Shown here one piece after another: positions 6,822-14,198 of a stretch of DNA of 16,187 nt (position 1 is its first letter; each line of letters begins with the position of its first letter). This DNA is from DAOPZJ01 sp964587625 (GTDB lineage: Bacteria; Bacillota; Clostridia; Oscillospirales; JAKOTC01). The DNA is taken from assembly GCA_964587625.1 (NCBI GenBank), contig CAZPLU010000046.1, forward strand, positions 1 through 16,187, given 5' to 3'. The position numbers and the translations under genes were made by a program. Under the pieces are notes generated by a model. It was not told the origin of the DNA. It did no database searches and was given only the letters and a program-made list of their open reading frames with translations.

Positions 6822-6848
6822 TCCCGCACCTCCCTAATCGGCGATTCC

Positions 6849-6877
6849 ATTATACATCAAGGCCGCCCGATTGACAA
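6849..6877 (-). promoter_or_regulatory. promoter of the sugar isomerase pair (shares its -35 box)
   Basis: On the minus strand: TTGTCA (6872-6877), 17-nt spacer, TATAAT (6849-6854). Five of six and six of six matches to the sigma-A consensus. The -35 hexamer is the complement of the plus-strand promoter's -35 shifted by 1 bp. Confidence 0.8.
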
Positions 6878-6899
6878 CCTCACGCAAACCGGATATACT
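6871..6899 (+). promoter_or_regulatory. promoter of the GNAT-HIT gene (shares its -35 box)
   Basis: TTGACA (6871-6876), 17-nt spacer, TATACT (6894-6899). Predicted start near 6906 leaves about 25 nt of leader before ATG 6931. Confidence 0.85.
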
Positions 6900-6930
6900 G
6901 GACAAAATACCGCAACAGGGGGACGGCGTT

Positions 6931-7887
6931 ATGTTGATCCGATGGGCGACCGAGGCCGACCTTTTATCATGGTACGCGCTGGCGACGGAGGTGTCGCCGA
7001 TCTTCCGGCACCCCGCCGATATGGGCAAAGACCCGGAATTCATCTCCTATGCCAAAAGCAAAACCGGCAAATTCGAAGCCCTGACCGCCGCCGATTACAG
7101 GAGCGGCGCGAATATGGGGTTTATCGGCTTTTCCCGCACCCACAACCGCATCACATGGTTTGCGGTATCAAAAGCATGCCGCGGGAAAGGCGTCGGCGGC
7201 CGCCTGCTTAAAACCGCGCTGCGGCAGCTCGACCATGCCAGGCCCGTCACGGTCGAGACCTATCCCGAGGGTTATGAACCGGGCGTCCCCGCCAAAAATC
7301 TGTACCGCAAATTCGGATTCGCCGAAACCGAATCCAACCTGACCGGCCCTCACGGCCTGCCCGTCTGCCGAATGACATTGGATTTATCCGCCGAACAGCG
7401 CGGCGCGAGCTTCCATTACCGTTACCCCGAATTCATCAGGGACTCGCGGCGGGAATTTTGCCCCGCATGCAACGGCTTGCCCGCTCCGAAGGGTCAAGTC
7501 GATCTTGAAATCAGCGACCGGGTCTGGATCGTCGCCGAATATCCCGGACAGGGGCGTTTGTTCGGCAAGATGTATGTGATGCCCCGCGCCCACGCGTTTC
7601 ATTTCGAGCAGATGCCCGAAGACCAAATGATCCCGTTTATGCGCGAGGTGCGGCGGGTCGGCGGCGCTTTGCGCAAAGTGACCGGAGCCGAAAAGATCAA
7701 TTACGAAATGCACGCCAATTCCGGCGCGCACCTGCACATCCACCTGTTCCCGCGCTATCTCGACGACGATTTTCCGAGCGCACCCATCGATTGCCGCGTT
7801 TGCGAACCGGCTCCGTATGAGGATTACGGCGAGTTTATCTGGTTCATCCAGCAGATGAAAAAGGAGTTGCAAAAAACGCCGCTATAA
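6931..7887 (+). CDS. GNAT acetyltransferase - HIT (histidine triad) fusion protein
   Basis: 318 residues, two domains in one frame. Residues 1-152 are a GNAT N-acetyltransferase: motif A is FAVSKACRGKGVGGRLL, with the acetyl-CoA loop R84-G-K-G-V-G89, and the C-terminal NLYRKFGF segment is typical. Residues 160-318 are a HIT-superfamily nucleotide hydrolase/transferase domain: VMPRAH on the core strand, then the triad HLHIHLF with His267, His269 and His271, the last two flanking the expected catalytic position. Two CxxC pairs (Cys177/Cys180, Cys288/Cys291) could bind zinc, as in GalT-like HIT proteins. Start ATG 6931 follows AGGGGGA (6917-6923); a longer frame from TTG 6871 would begin inside the promoter. 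The order suggests acetylation coupled to nucleotide-conjugate hydrolysis, but the joint substrate is unknown. Confidence 0.86.
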   Translation: MLIRWATEADLLSWYALATEVSPIFRHPADMGKDPEFISYAKSKTGKFEALTAADYRSGANMGFIGFSRTHNRITWFAVSKACRGKGVGGRLLKTALRQLDHARPVTVETYPEGYEPGVPAKNLYRKFGFAETESNLTGPHGLPVCRMTLDLSAEQRGASFHYRYPEFIRDSRREFCPACNGLPAPKGQVDLEISDRVWIVAEYPGQGRLFGKMYVMPRAHAFHFEQMPEDQMIPFMREVRRVGGALRKVTGAEKINYEMHANSGAHLHIHLFPRYLDDDFPSAPIDCRVCEPAPYEDYGEFIWFIQQMKKELQKTPL

Positions 7888-7903
7888 ACGTCGTAAAACC
7901 CTT

Positions 7904-7928
7904 TGTATATATTTATAATAAATATACA
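7904..7928. other. AT-rich imperfect palindrome before the MBL hydrolase gene
   Basis: TGTATATATTTAT reads as an imperfect complement of the following ATAAATATACA, with one 2-nt insertion. It contains TATAAT (7914-7919), a possible -10 box without a -35 at the right distance. It may be an operator-promoter for the next gene; evidence is thin. Confidence 0.3.
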
Positions 7929-7953
7929 TACAGAAGATTGAAAGGATTTTTAT

Positions 7954-8718
7954 ATGTCATTCGAACTCATCTTCCTCGGCACCGGCGCCGCCGATTTTTC
8001 GCCGGAACTTGAAACCGTTCATAAAAACCGCTTTGACGGCGATGTCCGCCGCTGTTCGTCGGTTTTGGTCAACGGCCATATCCTCATCGACTGCGGGCCG
8101 CACACCGTCGGCGCGCTGAACATCCTGAAAACCCCGCTCTCGGCTGTCACCGACATCTTTTTGACCCACCTGCACGACGACCACTTCCGCCCCGAGGCCG
8201 TCCCGGAGCTGATCGATGGCGGCGCAAATCCCCGCATTTGGTGCAGAGCCGACGCCGCGCTTCAATTCGCGGGGGCGCAAATAATCGGTGTCAAGCCGCA
8301 TATCGAATATGACTGCGGCGATATCGCGGTCAGCGCCATCGAGGCCAACCACGACGCCTTCGCCGTCCACTACATTTTCAAACGCGGCGGTAAAAAATTT
8401 TTCTACGGCTGCGACGGCGCGTGGATGTTGAACAAGGGCTATAATTTTTTGAAAAACGCCGCGTTTGACGCGATGATTTTGGACGCGACGGTCGGCGACC
8501 ACGAGGGCGATTACCGCATGGCGGAGCACAATTCCATCCCGATGATCCGCATGATGCTCAAATCCTTCGCAACTTTCGGCATCACAACCCCGGACACAAA
8601 AATTTATCTCTCGCACATGTCCCGCGGCCTGCACCATGACACCCATGCCGAGCGCACCGCCCGCCTTGTTCCCGGGGGCATGACACCCTGTTTCGACGGC
8701 ATGACCGTTCGGGTTTGA
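7954..8718 (+). CDS. MBL-fold metallo-hydrolase (PhnP / RNase Z-like)
   Basis: A 254-residue metallo-beta-lactamase-fold hydrolase, cytoplasmic. The signature HxHxDH is complete: His72, His74, Asp76 and His77 in LTHLHDDHF. Upstream lies the fold's opening FLGTGAADFSPE and the ILIDCGPH strand; downstream, ANHDAF and FFYGCDGAW supply the further histidine and the bridging aspartate, and SHMSRGLHHDT the final histidine. The overall order resembles PhnP-type phosphodiesterases acting on cyclic phosphates of sugars or nucleotides, but other MBL-fold phosphodiesterases are possible. Ribosome binding site AAAGGA (7941-7946) is 7 nt before ATG 7954. It lies 66 bp after the GNAT-HIT gene on the same strand and converges with the TraX-like gene, whose stop codon is 5 bp away. 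Confidence 0.86.
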   Translation: MSFELIFLGTGAADFSPELETVHKNRFDGDVRRCSSVLVNGHILIDCGPHTVGALNILKTPLSAVTDIFLTHLHDDHFRPEAVPELIDGGANPRIWCRADAALQFAGAQIIGVKPHIEYDCGDIAVSAIEANHDAFAVHYIFKRGGKKFFYGCDGAWMLNKGYNFLKNAAFDAMILDATVGDHEGDYRMAEHNSIPMIRMMLKSFATFGITTPDTKIYLSHMSRGLHHDTHAERTARLVPGGMTPCFDGMTVRV

Positions 8719-8723
8719 CCGTA

Positions 8724-9449
8724 TTACATTTCAAAAAGAATCCTCAACAGCCAAAACAAACCCAAGTGCGCGGGATAAAACAGATAAAATCCCCATTTCA
8801 ATATTTTTGACTTGTTCCCCCGTCTGCCTTTATAACGCGCCAATAAAGGAATTGCCAATGCGATGGCAAACTGATAAAAATGCGCCCAGTCCCAATCCAG
8901 CAGGAATGGGATGGCGGCAAAAAAGTACCCGATCACAAGCATGGCGGTCATCTGCGCCTTGAACTGACCCCTGAACGCGCCGAAACAGACGATCCAAAGC
9001 ACCGCGATGTGGTTCCAGTCGGCGGGATGGGCAAGCAGGCAGCAAACGCCCACCGCCAAGATTTTTTTCCACAGCTCGATCCTTTCGCTTTTGACGGCCG
9101 CCAAAGCGATCAATCCCAGCGCGAGACCCCAAAACACGCTTGTGGTTTTCCACCAGCAGAGTTCAAAATACAGCACATACGGAAAATGGGAAATTACGGC
9201 GAAAAGCAAAAGCCGAAAAATGTATTTTTTGATGTTCGAGGTATGATAATACCCTTCCGCAATCAAAAAACAAAATATCGGAGCCACAATTCGCCCCGGT
9301 ATCCGTGAGATCAACCCGATCACGCTTTCATGCGGCAAAGCGACCGAAAAAAAGTGATCGGCAAACATCGCAATCATCGCGATGAGCTTCAACGCGTTGG
9401 CTGAAATATCACGGTGTTTTTCGATGCCCGACAAACTCCGGTTCTCCAT
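8724..9449 (-). CDS. TraX-family integral membrane protein
   Basis: A 241-residue polytopic membrane protein of the TraX family (PF05857), named after the F-plasmid pilin acetylase. Family marks are ALKLIAMIAMFADH near the N-terminus, SRIPGRIVAPIFCFLIAEGY, and FYLFYPAHLGLF near the C-terminus; about seven or eight hydrophobic segments are visible between them. The start is preceded by AAGGAAGG (9453-9460). In Firmicutes such proteins are usually chromosomal and not linked to conjugation, and I see no other transfer gene here, so a role in acylating a surface molecule is a guess. It is the last gene of the minus-strand set with the M15D peptidase and CorC-like gene, 96 bp beyond the peptidase stop; a hairpin with arms TTCGGC/GCCGAA (9509-9514 / 9519-9524) lies in between without a T tract. 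Confidence 0.85.
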   Translation of the reverse strand: MENRSLSGIEKHRDISANALKLIAMIAMFADHFFSVALPHESVIGLISRIPGRIVAPIFCFLIAEGYYHTSNIKKYIFRLLLFAVISHFPYVLYFELCWWKTTSVFWGLALGLIALAAVKSERIELWKKILAVGVCCLLAHPADWNHIAVLWIVCFGAFRGQFKAQMTAMLVIGYFFAAIPFLLDWDWAHFYQFAIALAIPLLARYKGRRGNKSKILKWGFYLFYPAHLGLFWLLRILFEM

Positions 9450-9545
9450 ATTCCTTCCTTTTCAACCGTATCTCATACCGGTGAAATTCGTATGAAAACG
9501 GCGTTCGATTCGGCAGCCGCCGAAAAGGTGTTCGTTGCCGGATGA

Positions 9546-10370
9546 TTACGGTGATGTAGAAACAGGCACGGTCGTGTCGGCCTCACGGTATTGCATATAA
9601 TCGCCGAATTTGATATCAAGCTGCTCATATTTTTTATAAGAAGGCAGGTAAAAATGCCACCACTCTTTTGACAGCACTTTGAATCCGGCCTTCGCCATGA
9701 TGCTCTTGAGGTATTCACGGTTTTTGATCTGCGTCTCGGTAGCGCCTTGATAGTCGGCATGAGCCGCCTCGGTAAATTCGCAATAATCGGTGGGCATATC
9801 GAGTTCCGCGCCGTTTTCATCCACCAACGTGATATCCACGGCGATGCCTCTGCAGTGCTGCGAGTAATCCGACAGCGCCGGAACAAACATCTTCTTGTCA
9901 TCGGGCAGGCACGCGTTCATCTCGGTTTGCACCGACTGCGGACGGTACGCGTCCCAAATTTTAATTCTGTACCCGTCTGCCATCGCAAGCATTTGTGCTT
10001 GCAAGAGTTTTTTTGCCGCATCGATGTGAAGCAAGCCCAAATCGTACTCATATTGTATCATGCCCGTGATGTTGTCGGAAGTTGCGTTTTTGAGGTCCAT
10101 CACAAAACTCGAATCCGCCTGTTTCAATTCGATGAGCCCGGCATACGCGTAAATCTCGTCAAGGGATTTGGACGCCGGCTCGGCGGACTGTGTCGCCGGA
10201 GTAACCGGCTCGGCGGATTGCGTCTCCGGAGGAACCGGCTCGGCGGACTGCGTCGCCGGAACCGTGATCTCCGAACCCGGTAGATTCGGATCGCAGGCGC
10301 TGAATGAGGTCGCAAGAACCGTCAAACCGAGTATAACCAGCCCCGTTTTATAAAATCCATTATTGTACAT
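9546..10370 (-). CDS. M15D (VanX-type) D-Ala-D-Ala dipeptidase-like lipoprotein
   Basis: 274 residues. The first 25 residues are a signal peptide ending in FSAC, with Cys26 as probable lipidation site, so it acts outside the membrane. Residues about 38-70 are a linker of three 10-residue repeats (TQSAEPVPPE type). The catalytic domain then shows WDAYRPQSVQ (transition-state arginine of VanX enzymes), the zinc motif SQHCRGIAVD with His172 and Asp179, and KEWWHFY with the catalytic Glu236 and zinc ligand His239. All ligands are present. Family role: cleaving D-Ala-D-Ala or similar D,D-peptides during wall turnover. Start ATG 10370 is preferred because AAAGGGGG (ending 10379) is 8 nt upstream; a longer start at 10421 would overlap the upstream gene and precede the signal peptide. 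It lies 26 bp downstream of the CorC-like gene. It is not evidence of glycopeptide resistance. Confidence 0.87.
   Translation of the reverse strand: MYNNGFYKTGLVILGLTVLATSFSACDPNLPGSEITVPATQSAEPVPPETQSAEPVTPATQSAEPASKSLDEIYAYAGLIELKQADSSFVMDLKNATSDNITGMIQYEYDLGLLHIDAAKKLLQAQMLAMADGYRIKIWDAYRPQSVQTEMNACLPDDKKMFVPALSDYSQHCRGIAVDITLVDENGAELDMPTDYCEFTEAAHADYQGATETQIKNREYLKSIMAKAGFKVLSKEWWHFYLPSYKKYEQLDIKFGDYMQYREADTTVPVSTSP
10175..10264. repeat. three 30-bp tandem coding repeats in the peptidase linker
   Basis: Units 10175-10204, 10205-10234 and 10235-10264, each starting CCGGCTCGGCGGA, encode 10-residue repeats (QSAEPV core) in the spacer between lipidated cysteine and enzyme domain. In-frame copy-number change would alter reach from the membrane. 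Confidence 0.85.
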
Positions 10371-10396
10371 AACCGGTTCCCCCTTTCGAAACCCAA

Positions 10397-11719
10397 TTAT
10401 TTTCCGTTTTCCGTTTTGCATACGACCGCGCTCACCATGCGGCGATCCTTCACCTTGGTCACCTTGATGTGCAGCCCGAAGTCCTCGAGCTCGGGGGTGC
10501 TCCCGTCGCCCGGGATGGCTTTGAGCGAGCCGAACACCAGTCCGCCGAAGGTGTCGTATTCGTCGTCGGGCAGCGCCACGCCCAGTTGTTCCGAGACCTC
10601 GTCCACCTCCGCGCCGCCCTGAACGCGCCAGGTTTTGGAGTCGATCCGCTCGATCGGCGGGGTCTCCTTGGGCGCGGTCGTGTCGTCTTCCAAATCGCCC
10701 ACAAGCTGCTCCAGCAAATCGTTCATCGTGACGATTCCGGCCATTCCGCCGTATTCGTCGATCGCGACGGCGAAATGTTTTCTGGAATTTTTCATATCGC
10801 GAAACAGCATATCCGCGCGGACCGTCTCGGGCACAAAATACGCCGGTCTCACCGCCTTTTTCAACACGGTCTCACGGGTGCGGTTCTTTATCCTCAAATA
10901 GTCCTTGGCGTATAACAGACCCACGATTTGATCCGGGGTCTCGGAGCAGACGGGATAAATCGAATGTCTGCTCTCGCCGACGGTCTGTTCCCACTCCTCA
11001 TCGGTCTCGTCCGACCAAAGCAGCGAGACCTCGGTGCGGTGGGTCATCACATCCCCCGCCGTGATGTCGTTGAATTCAAAGATATTTTGAATCATACTCT
11101 GTTCTTCGGGACGGATCGTGCCCTTTTGCTTGCCCGCGGCCAAAATCATGCGGATTTCTTCCTCCGCGTTGCCGTCGTCCTCGCTGTGGGGATCGACGCC
11201 GAACAGCCGGAAAAGACCGTTGGTCGAGACCGTAAACAGCCAGACGGCCGGTTTGAAAATCCGGGAAACCACATAGATCAAACCGGACATGCCGAGGGCG
11301 ATGCGCTCGGCGTTTTTCATTGCGACCCGTTTGGGGATCAGCTCGCCCAACAACACCGTGAAATAGGTCAGCAGCAGCGTGATCAGCGCCACCGAAAGGA
11401 TGTTGATCGCCGCCGGAGGAACCGCAACGCCTGCTTTGGTGAACCAATTCACCAGCCGGTCGGAAAAGTTTTCCGTGGCGACGGCGCTGCTCAACAGATT
11501 GACCAGCGTGATGCCGACCTGGATTGTCGCCAAAAACCCCGCCGGTTCTTTTGTCAGCTTCACCAGCCGCAGCGCGCGTTTGTCCCCCGCGGCGGCCAGC
11601 TGCGCGAGTTTGTTGTCGTTCATCGAGATCACCGCGATTTCCGCGCAGGCGAAGACCGCATTGAGCGAAATAAAAACCAGCTGAAGTAAAAACAGCCATA
11701 ACAAGGGTGTTTCAGCCAA
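10397..11719 (-). CDS. hemolysin/CorC-family membrane protein (CNNM, CBS pair, CorC_HlyC)
   Basis: About 440 residues in the standard three-part order. Residues 1-180 are the CNNM (DUF21) transmembrane domain (QLVFISLNAVFACAEIAVIS opens it). Residues about 190-310 are a CBS pair, containing VMTHRTEV and GIVTMNDLLEQLVGDLEDD. Residues about 340-430 are the CorC_HlyC transporter-associated domain (WRVQGGAEVDEVSE). Relatives are proposed Mg2+/Co2+ exporters or regulators; haemolysin naming is historical. Three starts are possible: TTG 11746, ATG 11740 and TTG 11719. I choose TTG 11719 because GGGAGG (11728-11733) is exactly 8 nt upstream, while the others lack a good site; the longer forms add at most 9 residues. 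An orphan promoter and terminator-like hairpin lie upstream (11833-12018) and may regulate it. Confidence 0.88.
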   Translation of the reverse strand: MAETPLLWLFLLQLVFISLNAVFACAEIAVISMNDNKLAQLAAAGDKRALRLVKLTKEPAGFLATIQVGITLVNLLSSAVATENFSDRLVNWFTKAGVAVPPAAINILSVALITLLLTYFTVLLGELIPKRVAMKNAERIALGMSGLIYVVSRIFKPAVWLFTVSTNGLFRLFGVDPHSEDDGNAEEEIRMILAAGKQKGTIRPEEQSMIQNIFEFNDITAGDVMTHRTEVSLLWSDETDEEWEQTVGESRHSIYPVCSETPDQIVGLLYAKDYLRIKNRTRETVLKKAVRPAYFVPETVRADMLFRDMKNSRKHFAVAIDEYGGMAGIVTMNDLLEQLVGDLEDDTTAPKETPPIERIDSKTWRVQGGAEVDEVSEQLGVALPDDEYDTFGGLVFGSLKAIPGDGSTPELEDFGLHIKVTKVKDRRMVSAVVCKTENGK

Positions 11720-11832
11720 AACAAAAACCTCCCGAAGCATTTTCAATGTTCCCGTTTCCGGTTCGAATCATTCTCATCTTTTCATTTTCCATGTGCGGAT
11801 CATCTTGTAATTTCGGATTTCGGATTCGGTTG

Positions 11833-11884
11833 AAAAAAAATACGCGACAAAAAGGACAGGATTGCGATCATTTGTCCTCTGTCG
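11833..11884 (-). terminator. terminator-like hairpin in the leader of the CorC-like gene
   Basis: On the minus strand: CGACA-G-AGGACA (11884 to 11873), a 14-nt loop, TGTCCT-TTT-TGTCG (11858 to 11845), then after a few bases eight Ts (11840-11833). The two stem blocks are 5 and 6 bp, separated by an asymmetric internal loop. Lies between a consensus promoter and the gene, so it could be an attenuator or the end of a small RNA. Confidence 0.5.
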
Positions 11885-11985
11885 TGTATATGCGGTTGGA
11901 TAGATATCGAAAGTTATTTCGTCGGTCGGGCGATTCCGAAGCCGAATCGGAAGAAGCGCTCACTGCTTACACCCATCCTTTCGAC
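11833..11985 (-). ncRNA. candidate small RNA or cis-regulatory leader of about 150 nt
   Basis: The 352-bp gap 11720-12071 holds no convincing gene but has a perfect sigma-A promoter (11990-12018) and, about 100 nt downstream of its predicted start, a terminator-like hairpin. The predicted 5' end (UCGAAAG, 11984-11978) is perfectly complementary to CUUUCGA (11913-11907), closing a domain that encloses a 6-bp hairpin (arms 11952-11947 / 11939-11934). I do not recognise a known riboswitch class. A 31-codon frame from GTG 11963 to TGA 11868 exists but its ribosome binding site spacing is poor (about 12 nt). Confidence 0.4.
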
Positions 11986-11989
11986 GGTG

Positions 11990-12018
11990 ATTATAACATC
12001 GTTTTTAGCCGATGTCAA
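11990..12018 (-). promoter_or_regulatory. perfect-consensus sigma-A promoter
   Basis: TTGACA (12013-12018), exactly 17 nt, TATAAT (11990-11995) on the minus strand: the only fully consensus promoter seen in the window. Predicted start around 11983-11985, 265 nt before the CorC-like gene. Confidence 0.88.
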
Positions 12019-12071
12019 ATGTCTTTTCCAAATTATATCGCCGGTTCCGATCTTTACCGTTTGTATTGAAT

Positions 12072-12734
12072 TCAGCGTTTCTTCACAATTTCTCCGCCGG
12101 TTTTATAAATGCTGTCCGCCCCGATCACCCCGCGCACGCTCGAAAGCGGATATACGGTGGTGTTTCGCCCGATCACGGTGCCCGGATTCAACACGCTGTT
12201 GCAGCCGACCTCGACAAAGTCGCCCAAGACCGCGCCGAGTTTGCGCCGCCCGGTCGCAAGGCATCCGCCGCAATCCCTGACCGCCACCTCGGTCTTGTCG
12301 CTCTTGACATTGGAGGTGATTGCCCCCGCGCCCATATGCGCTCTATACCCCAAAATCGAATCGCCGACATAGTTAAAATGCGGGACCTGCACCCCGTCGA
12401 ATAAAATCGCGTTTTTGAGTTCGGTCGAGTTGCCGACCACGCAACCGTCGCCGATCAACGCGCCGCCCCGGATAAACGCGCATTGCCTGACCTCGGTCTT
12501 GCGCCCGATGACGCACGGCCCCTTGATAAAAGCCGACGGATAAATTTCCGCGTCTTTGGCAATCCAGACGTCGGGCTGCGGACGGTCATACTCCTCTTGG
12601 GGCAGGGTTGCCCCCAGTTCGAGGATAAACCCCTTCAGTTTGTCAAGCGCTTCCCATGGGTATTGCGTGCCGGAAAGCAGCGGCGCGGCTTTGGTCTTTG
12701 TCAAGTCGAGCAGTTCGCCGGTTTTGTAAATCAT
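12072..12734 (-). CDS. left-handed beta-helix acyltransferase, GlmU acetyltransferase-like
   Basis: 220 residues dominated by hexapeptide repeats (about 55-200, with I/V-G-x-x-x-x periodicity such as KGPCVIGRKTEVRQCAFI), which form a left-handed beta-helix. The segment VPHFNYVGDSILG...HMGAGAITSNVK matches the active region of the GlmU C-terminal acetyltransferase, where His119 would be the catalytic base. The N-terminal uridylyltransferase domain of GlmU, with its nucleotide-binding loop, is absent; only about 50 residues precede the helix. Similar short proteins are often named UDP-GlcNAc pyrophosphorylase, which this architecture does not support. Acetylation of glucosamine-1-P or another amino sugar is the better guess, strengthened by glmM and nagB directly upstream. 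Start ATG 12734 follows GAGAGG (12743-12748) by 8 nt. Confidence 0.83.
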   Translation of the reverse strand: MIYKTGELLDLTKTKAAPLLSGTQYPWEALDKLKGFILELGATLPQEEYDRPQPDVWIAKDAEIYPSAFIKGPCVIGRKTEVRQCAFIRGGALIGDGCVVGNSTELKNAILFDGVQVPHFNYVGDSILGYRAHMGAGAITSNVKSDKTEVAVRDCGGCLATGRRKLGAVLGDFVEVGCNSVLNPGTVIGRNTTVYPLSSVRGVIGADSIYKTGGEIVKKR

Positions 12735-12766
12735 TCAATCATCCTCTCGCGTATCCAGCAATGCTT

Positions 12767-12810
12767 GTCATCCTGAGCGAAGCGCTTTGCGCGCAGCCGA
12801 AGGATCTCGT
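12767..12810. repeat. interspersed repeat of the TCATCCTGAGCGAAGC...AAGGATCT type
   Basis: Sits in the 109-bp gap between glmM and the acyltransferase gene. TGTCATCCTGAGCGAAGC and AGCCGAAGGATCTCG form the ends of an imperfect hairpin (ATCCT 12770-12774 / AGGAT 12801-12805) with a GC-rich self-complementary middle (GCGAAGC / GCTTTGC). This motif recurs between genes of many unrelated bacteria, as far as I recall. Single copy here. Confidence 0.6.
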
Positions 12811-12843
12811 TATTGATAAGCTTTCGTAAACCGACTGATCTTT

Positions 12844-14187
12844 TTACGCCAGCATCCCCGCGTCTTGGATCGCGGCGACAATGCCGTCGACCAGGTCCCC
12901 GCAGGTCTTTTCGTCGGCCGCCTCGGCCATCACGCGCAGTACCGGCTCGGTGCCGCTCTTGCGCAGCAGCACCCGTCCGCTGCCGCCGAGTGCCGCCTCG
13001 GCTTTTTCCACCGCCTCTTTGACCGACCTTGCGTTTAACGCCGCGTCCTTGTCTTTGACCCGTACATTTTTCAGCACCTGGGGATATTCGACCATCGGCT
13101 CGGCCAGTTTGGACAGCGGCAGCTTGTTTTCAAGCATCGCCTGCATCAGCTTGATGGCGGTGATGATGCCGTCGCCGGTGTTGGCGTATTTTCGGAAAAT
13201 GATATGCCCCGATTGCTCGCCGCCGAGCAGATGTCCGTTTCTGACCATATTTTCATAGACATATTTATCGCCGACGGCGGTTTTTTCATAGCCGATGCCG
13301 AGTTGATCAAGCGCTTTATAAAGCCCGAAATTGGACATCACCGTGGTCACGACTTTGGAATCGCCCAATTGACCGAACTTTTTCATGCTCGCCGCGCAGA
13401 TGTATAAAATCTTGTCGCCGTCGACGACCTCGCCATTTTCATCGACCGCGAGGCAGCGGTCGGCGTCGCCGTCAAACGCGAATCCGATGTCGAGCCCGTT
13501 GCCAACCACAAATTTTTGAAGTCCCTCGATATGTGTCGAACCGCAGTTGCGGTTGACGTTCAGACCGTCCGGCGTATTGTTGATCATGTGGGTCTCGGCG
13601 CCGAGCGCGTCAAACACGCTCTTGGCGATCATCCAGGTGCTGCCGTTGGCGCAGTCCAGCCCCACTTTGATGCCCCGGTACGAGTTGACCGCCAGCGAAA
13701 TTAAATAGCCGATATAGCGGTTTCGCCCCGCATAATGGTCAATCGTACGCCCGATTTTTTCACCGGTGGCAAGCGGCAGGCGCGGAATTTCCCCGTCGAT
13801 ATACCGTTCGATCTCGGCCTCGATTCCGGCGTCCATCTTTTCGCCGTTGCGGTTGATCAGCTTGATGCCGTTGTCGTGAAACGGGTTGTGGCTCGCGCTG
13901 ATCATGATGCCGCAGTCAAAATCCTCGGTGCGCGCAACATACGAGACGCTCGGCGTGGTCGTGACATGTAAAATATACGCGTCCGCGCCCGACGCCGTGA
14001 TGCCCGCGCACAGCGCCGCCTCATACATATAGCTGCTTCTGCGCGTGTCTTTCCCGATGACGATCGCGCACTTGTGATCCCGGCCGAAATACCAGCCGAG
14101 ATAGTTTCCGATCAAAAAGACCTGATCGACGGTCAGACCGACATTGGCCTCCCCGCGGAATCCGTCGGTTCCGAAATATTTACCCAT
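12844..14187 (-). CDS. glmM: phosphoglucosamine mutase
   Basis: Interconverts glucosamine-6-phosphate and glucosamine-1-phosphate in the cytosol, the committed step towards UDP-GlcNAc for peptidoglycan. 447 residues, the normal length. All four signatures are present: MGKYFGTDGFRG at the N-terminus, the phosphoserine loop ISASHNP with Ser99 as the phosphorylated residue, the Mg2+ loop FDGDADR, the sugar-binding GGEQSGH, and the phosphate-binding RKSGTEPVLRVM near the C-terminus. SASHNP distinguishes it from PMM/PGM relatives together with the GTDGFRG start. AAGGAGG (14194-14200) is 6 nt before ATG 14187. Located 99 bp downstream of nagB and probably co-transcribed. Confidence 0.97.
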   Translation of the reverse strand: MGKYFGTDGFRGEANVGLTVDQVFLIGNYLGWYFGRDHKCAIVIGKDTRRSSYMYEAALCAGITASGADAYILHVTTTPSVSYVARTEDFDCGIMISASHNPFHDNGIKLINRNGEKMDAGIEAEIERYIDGEIPRLPLATGEKIGRTIDHYAGRNRYIGYLISLAVNSYRGIKVGLDCANGSTWMIAKSVFDALGAETHMINNTPDGLNVNRNCGSTHIEGLQKFVVGNGLDIGFAFDGDADRCLAVDENGEVVDGDKILYICAASMKKFGQLGDSKVVTTVMSNFGLYKALDQLGIGYEKTAVGDKYVYENMVRNGHLLGGEQSGHIIFRKYANTGDGIITAIKLMQAMLENKLPLSKLAEPMVEYPQVLKNVRVKDKDAALNARSVKEAVEKAEAALGGSGRVLLRKSGTEPVLRVMAEAADEKTCGDLVDGIVAAIQDAGMLA

Positions 14188-14198
14188 TTACTCCCTCC

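Noticed and set aside
6871..6930. Longer start for the GNAT-HIT gene at TTG 6871
   Set aside because: That TTG is the -35 box of the promoter; the ribosome binding site and -10 box fit ATG 6931.
8724..9449. Conjugation locus because of the TraX-like gene
   Set aside because: No relaxase, coupling protein or type IV secretion gene is nearby; TraX homologues are widespread on Firmicutes chromosomes.
9546..10370. VanX-type vancomycin resistance
   Set aside because: No vanH, vanA-type ligase or vanRS pair is present, and the protein is a lipoprotein with a long linker; a wall-turnover role is more likely.
11868..11963. 31-residue protein from GTG 11963 in the orphan transcript
   Set aside because: The possible ribosome binding site AAAGGA is about 12 nt away and the composition is low-complexity (MSASSDSASESP); an RNA explanation fits the flanking hairpins better.
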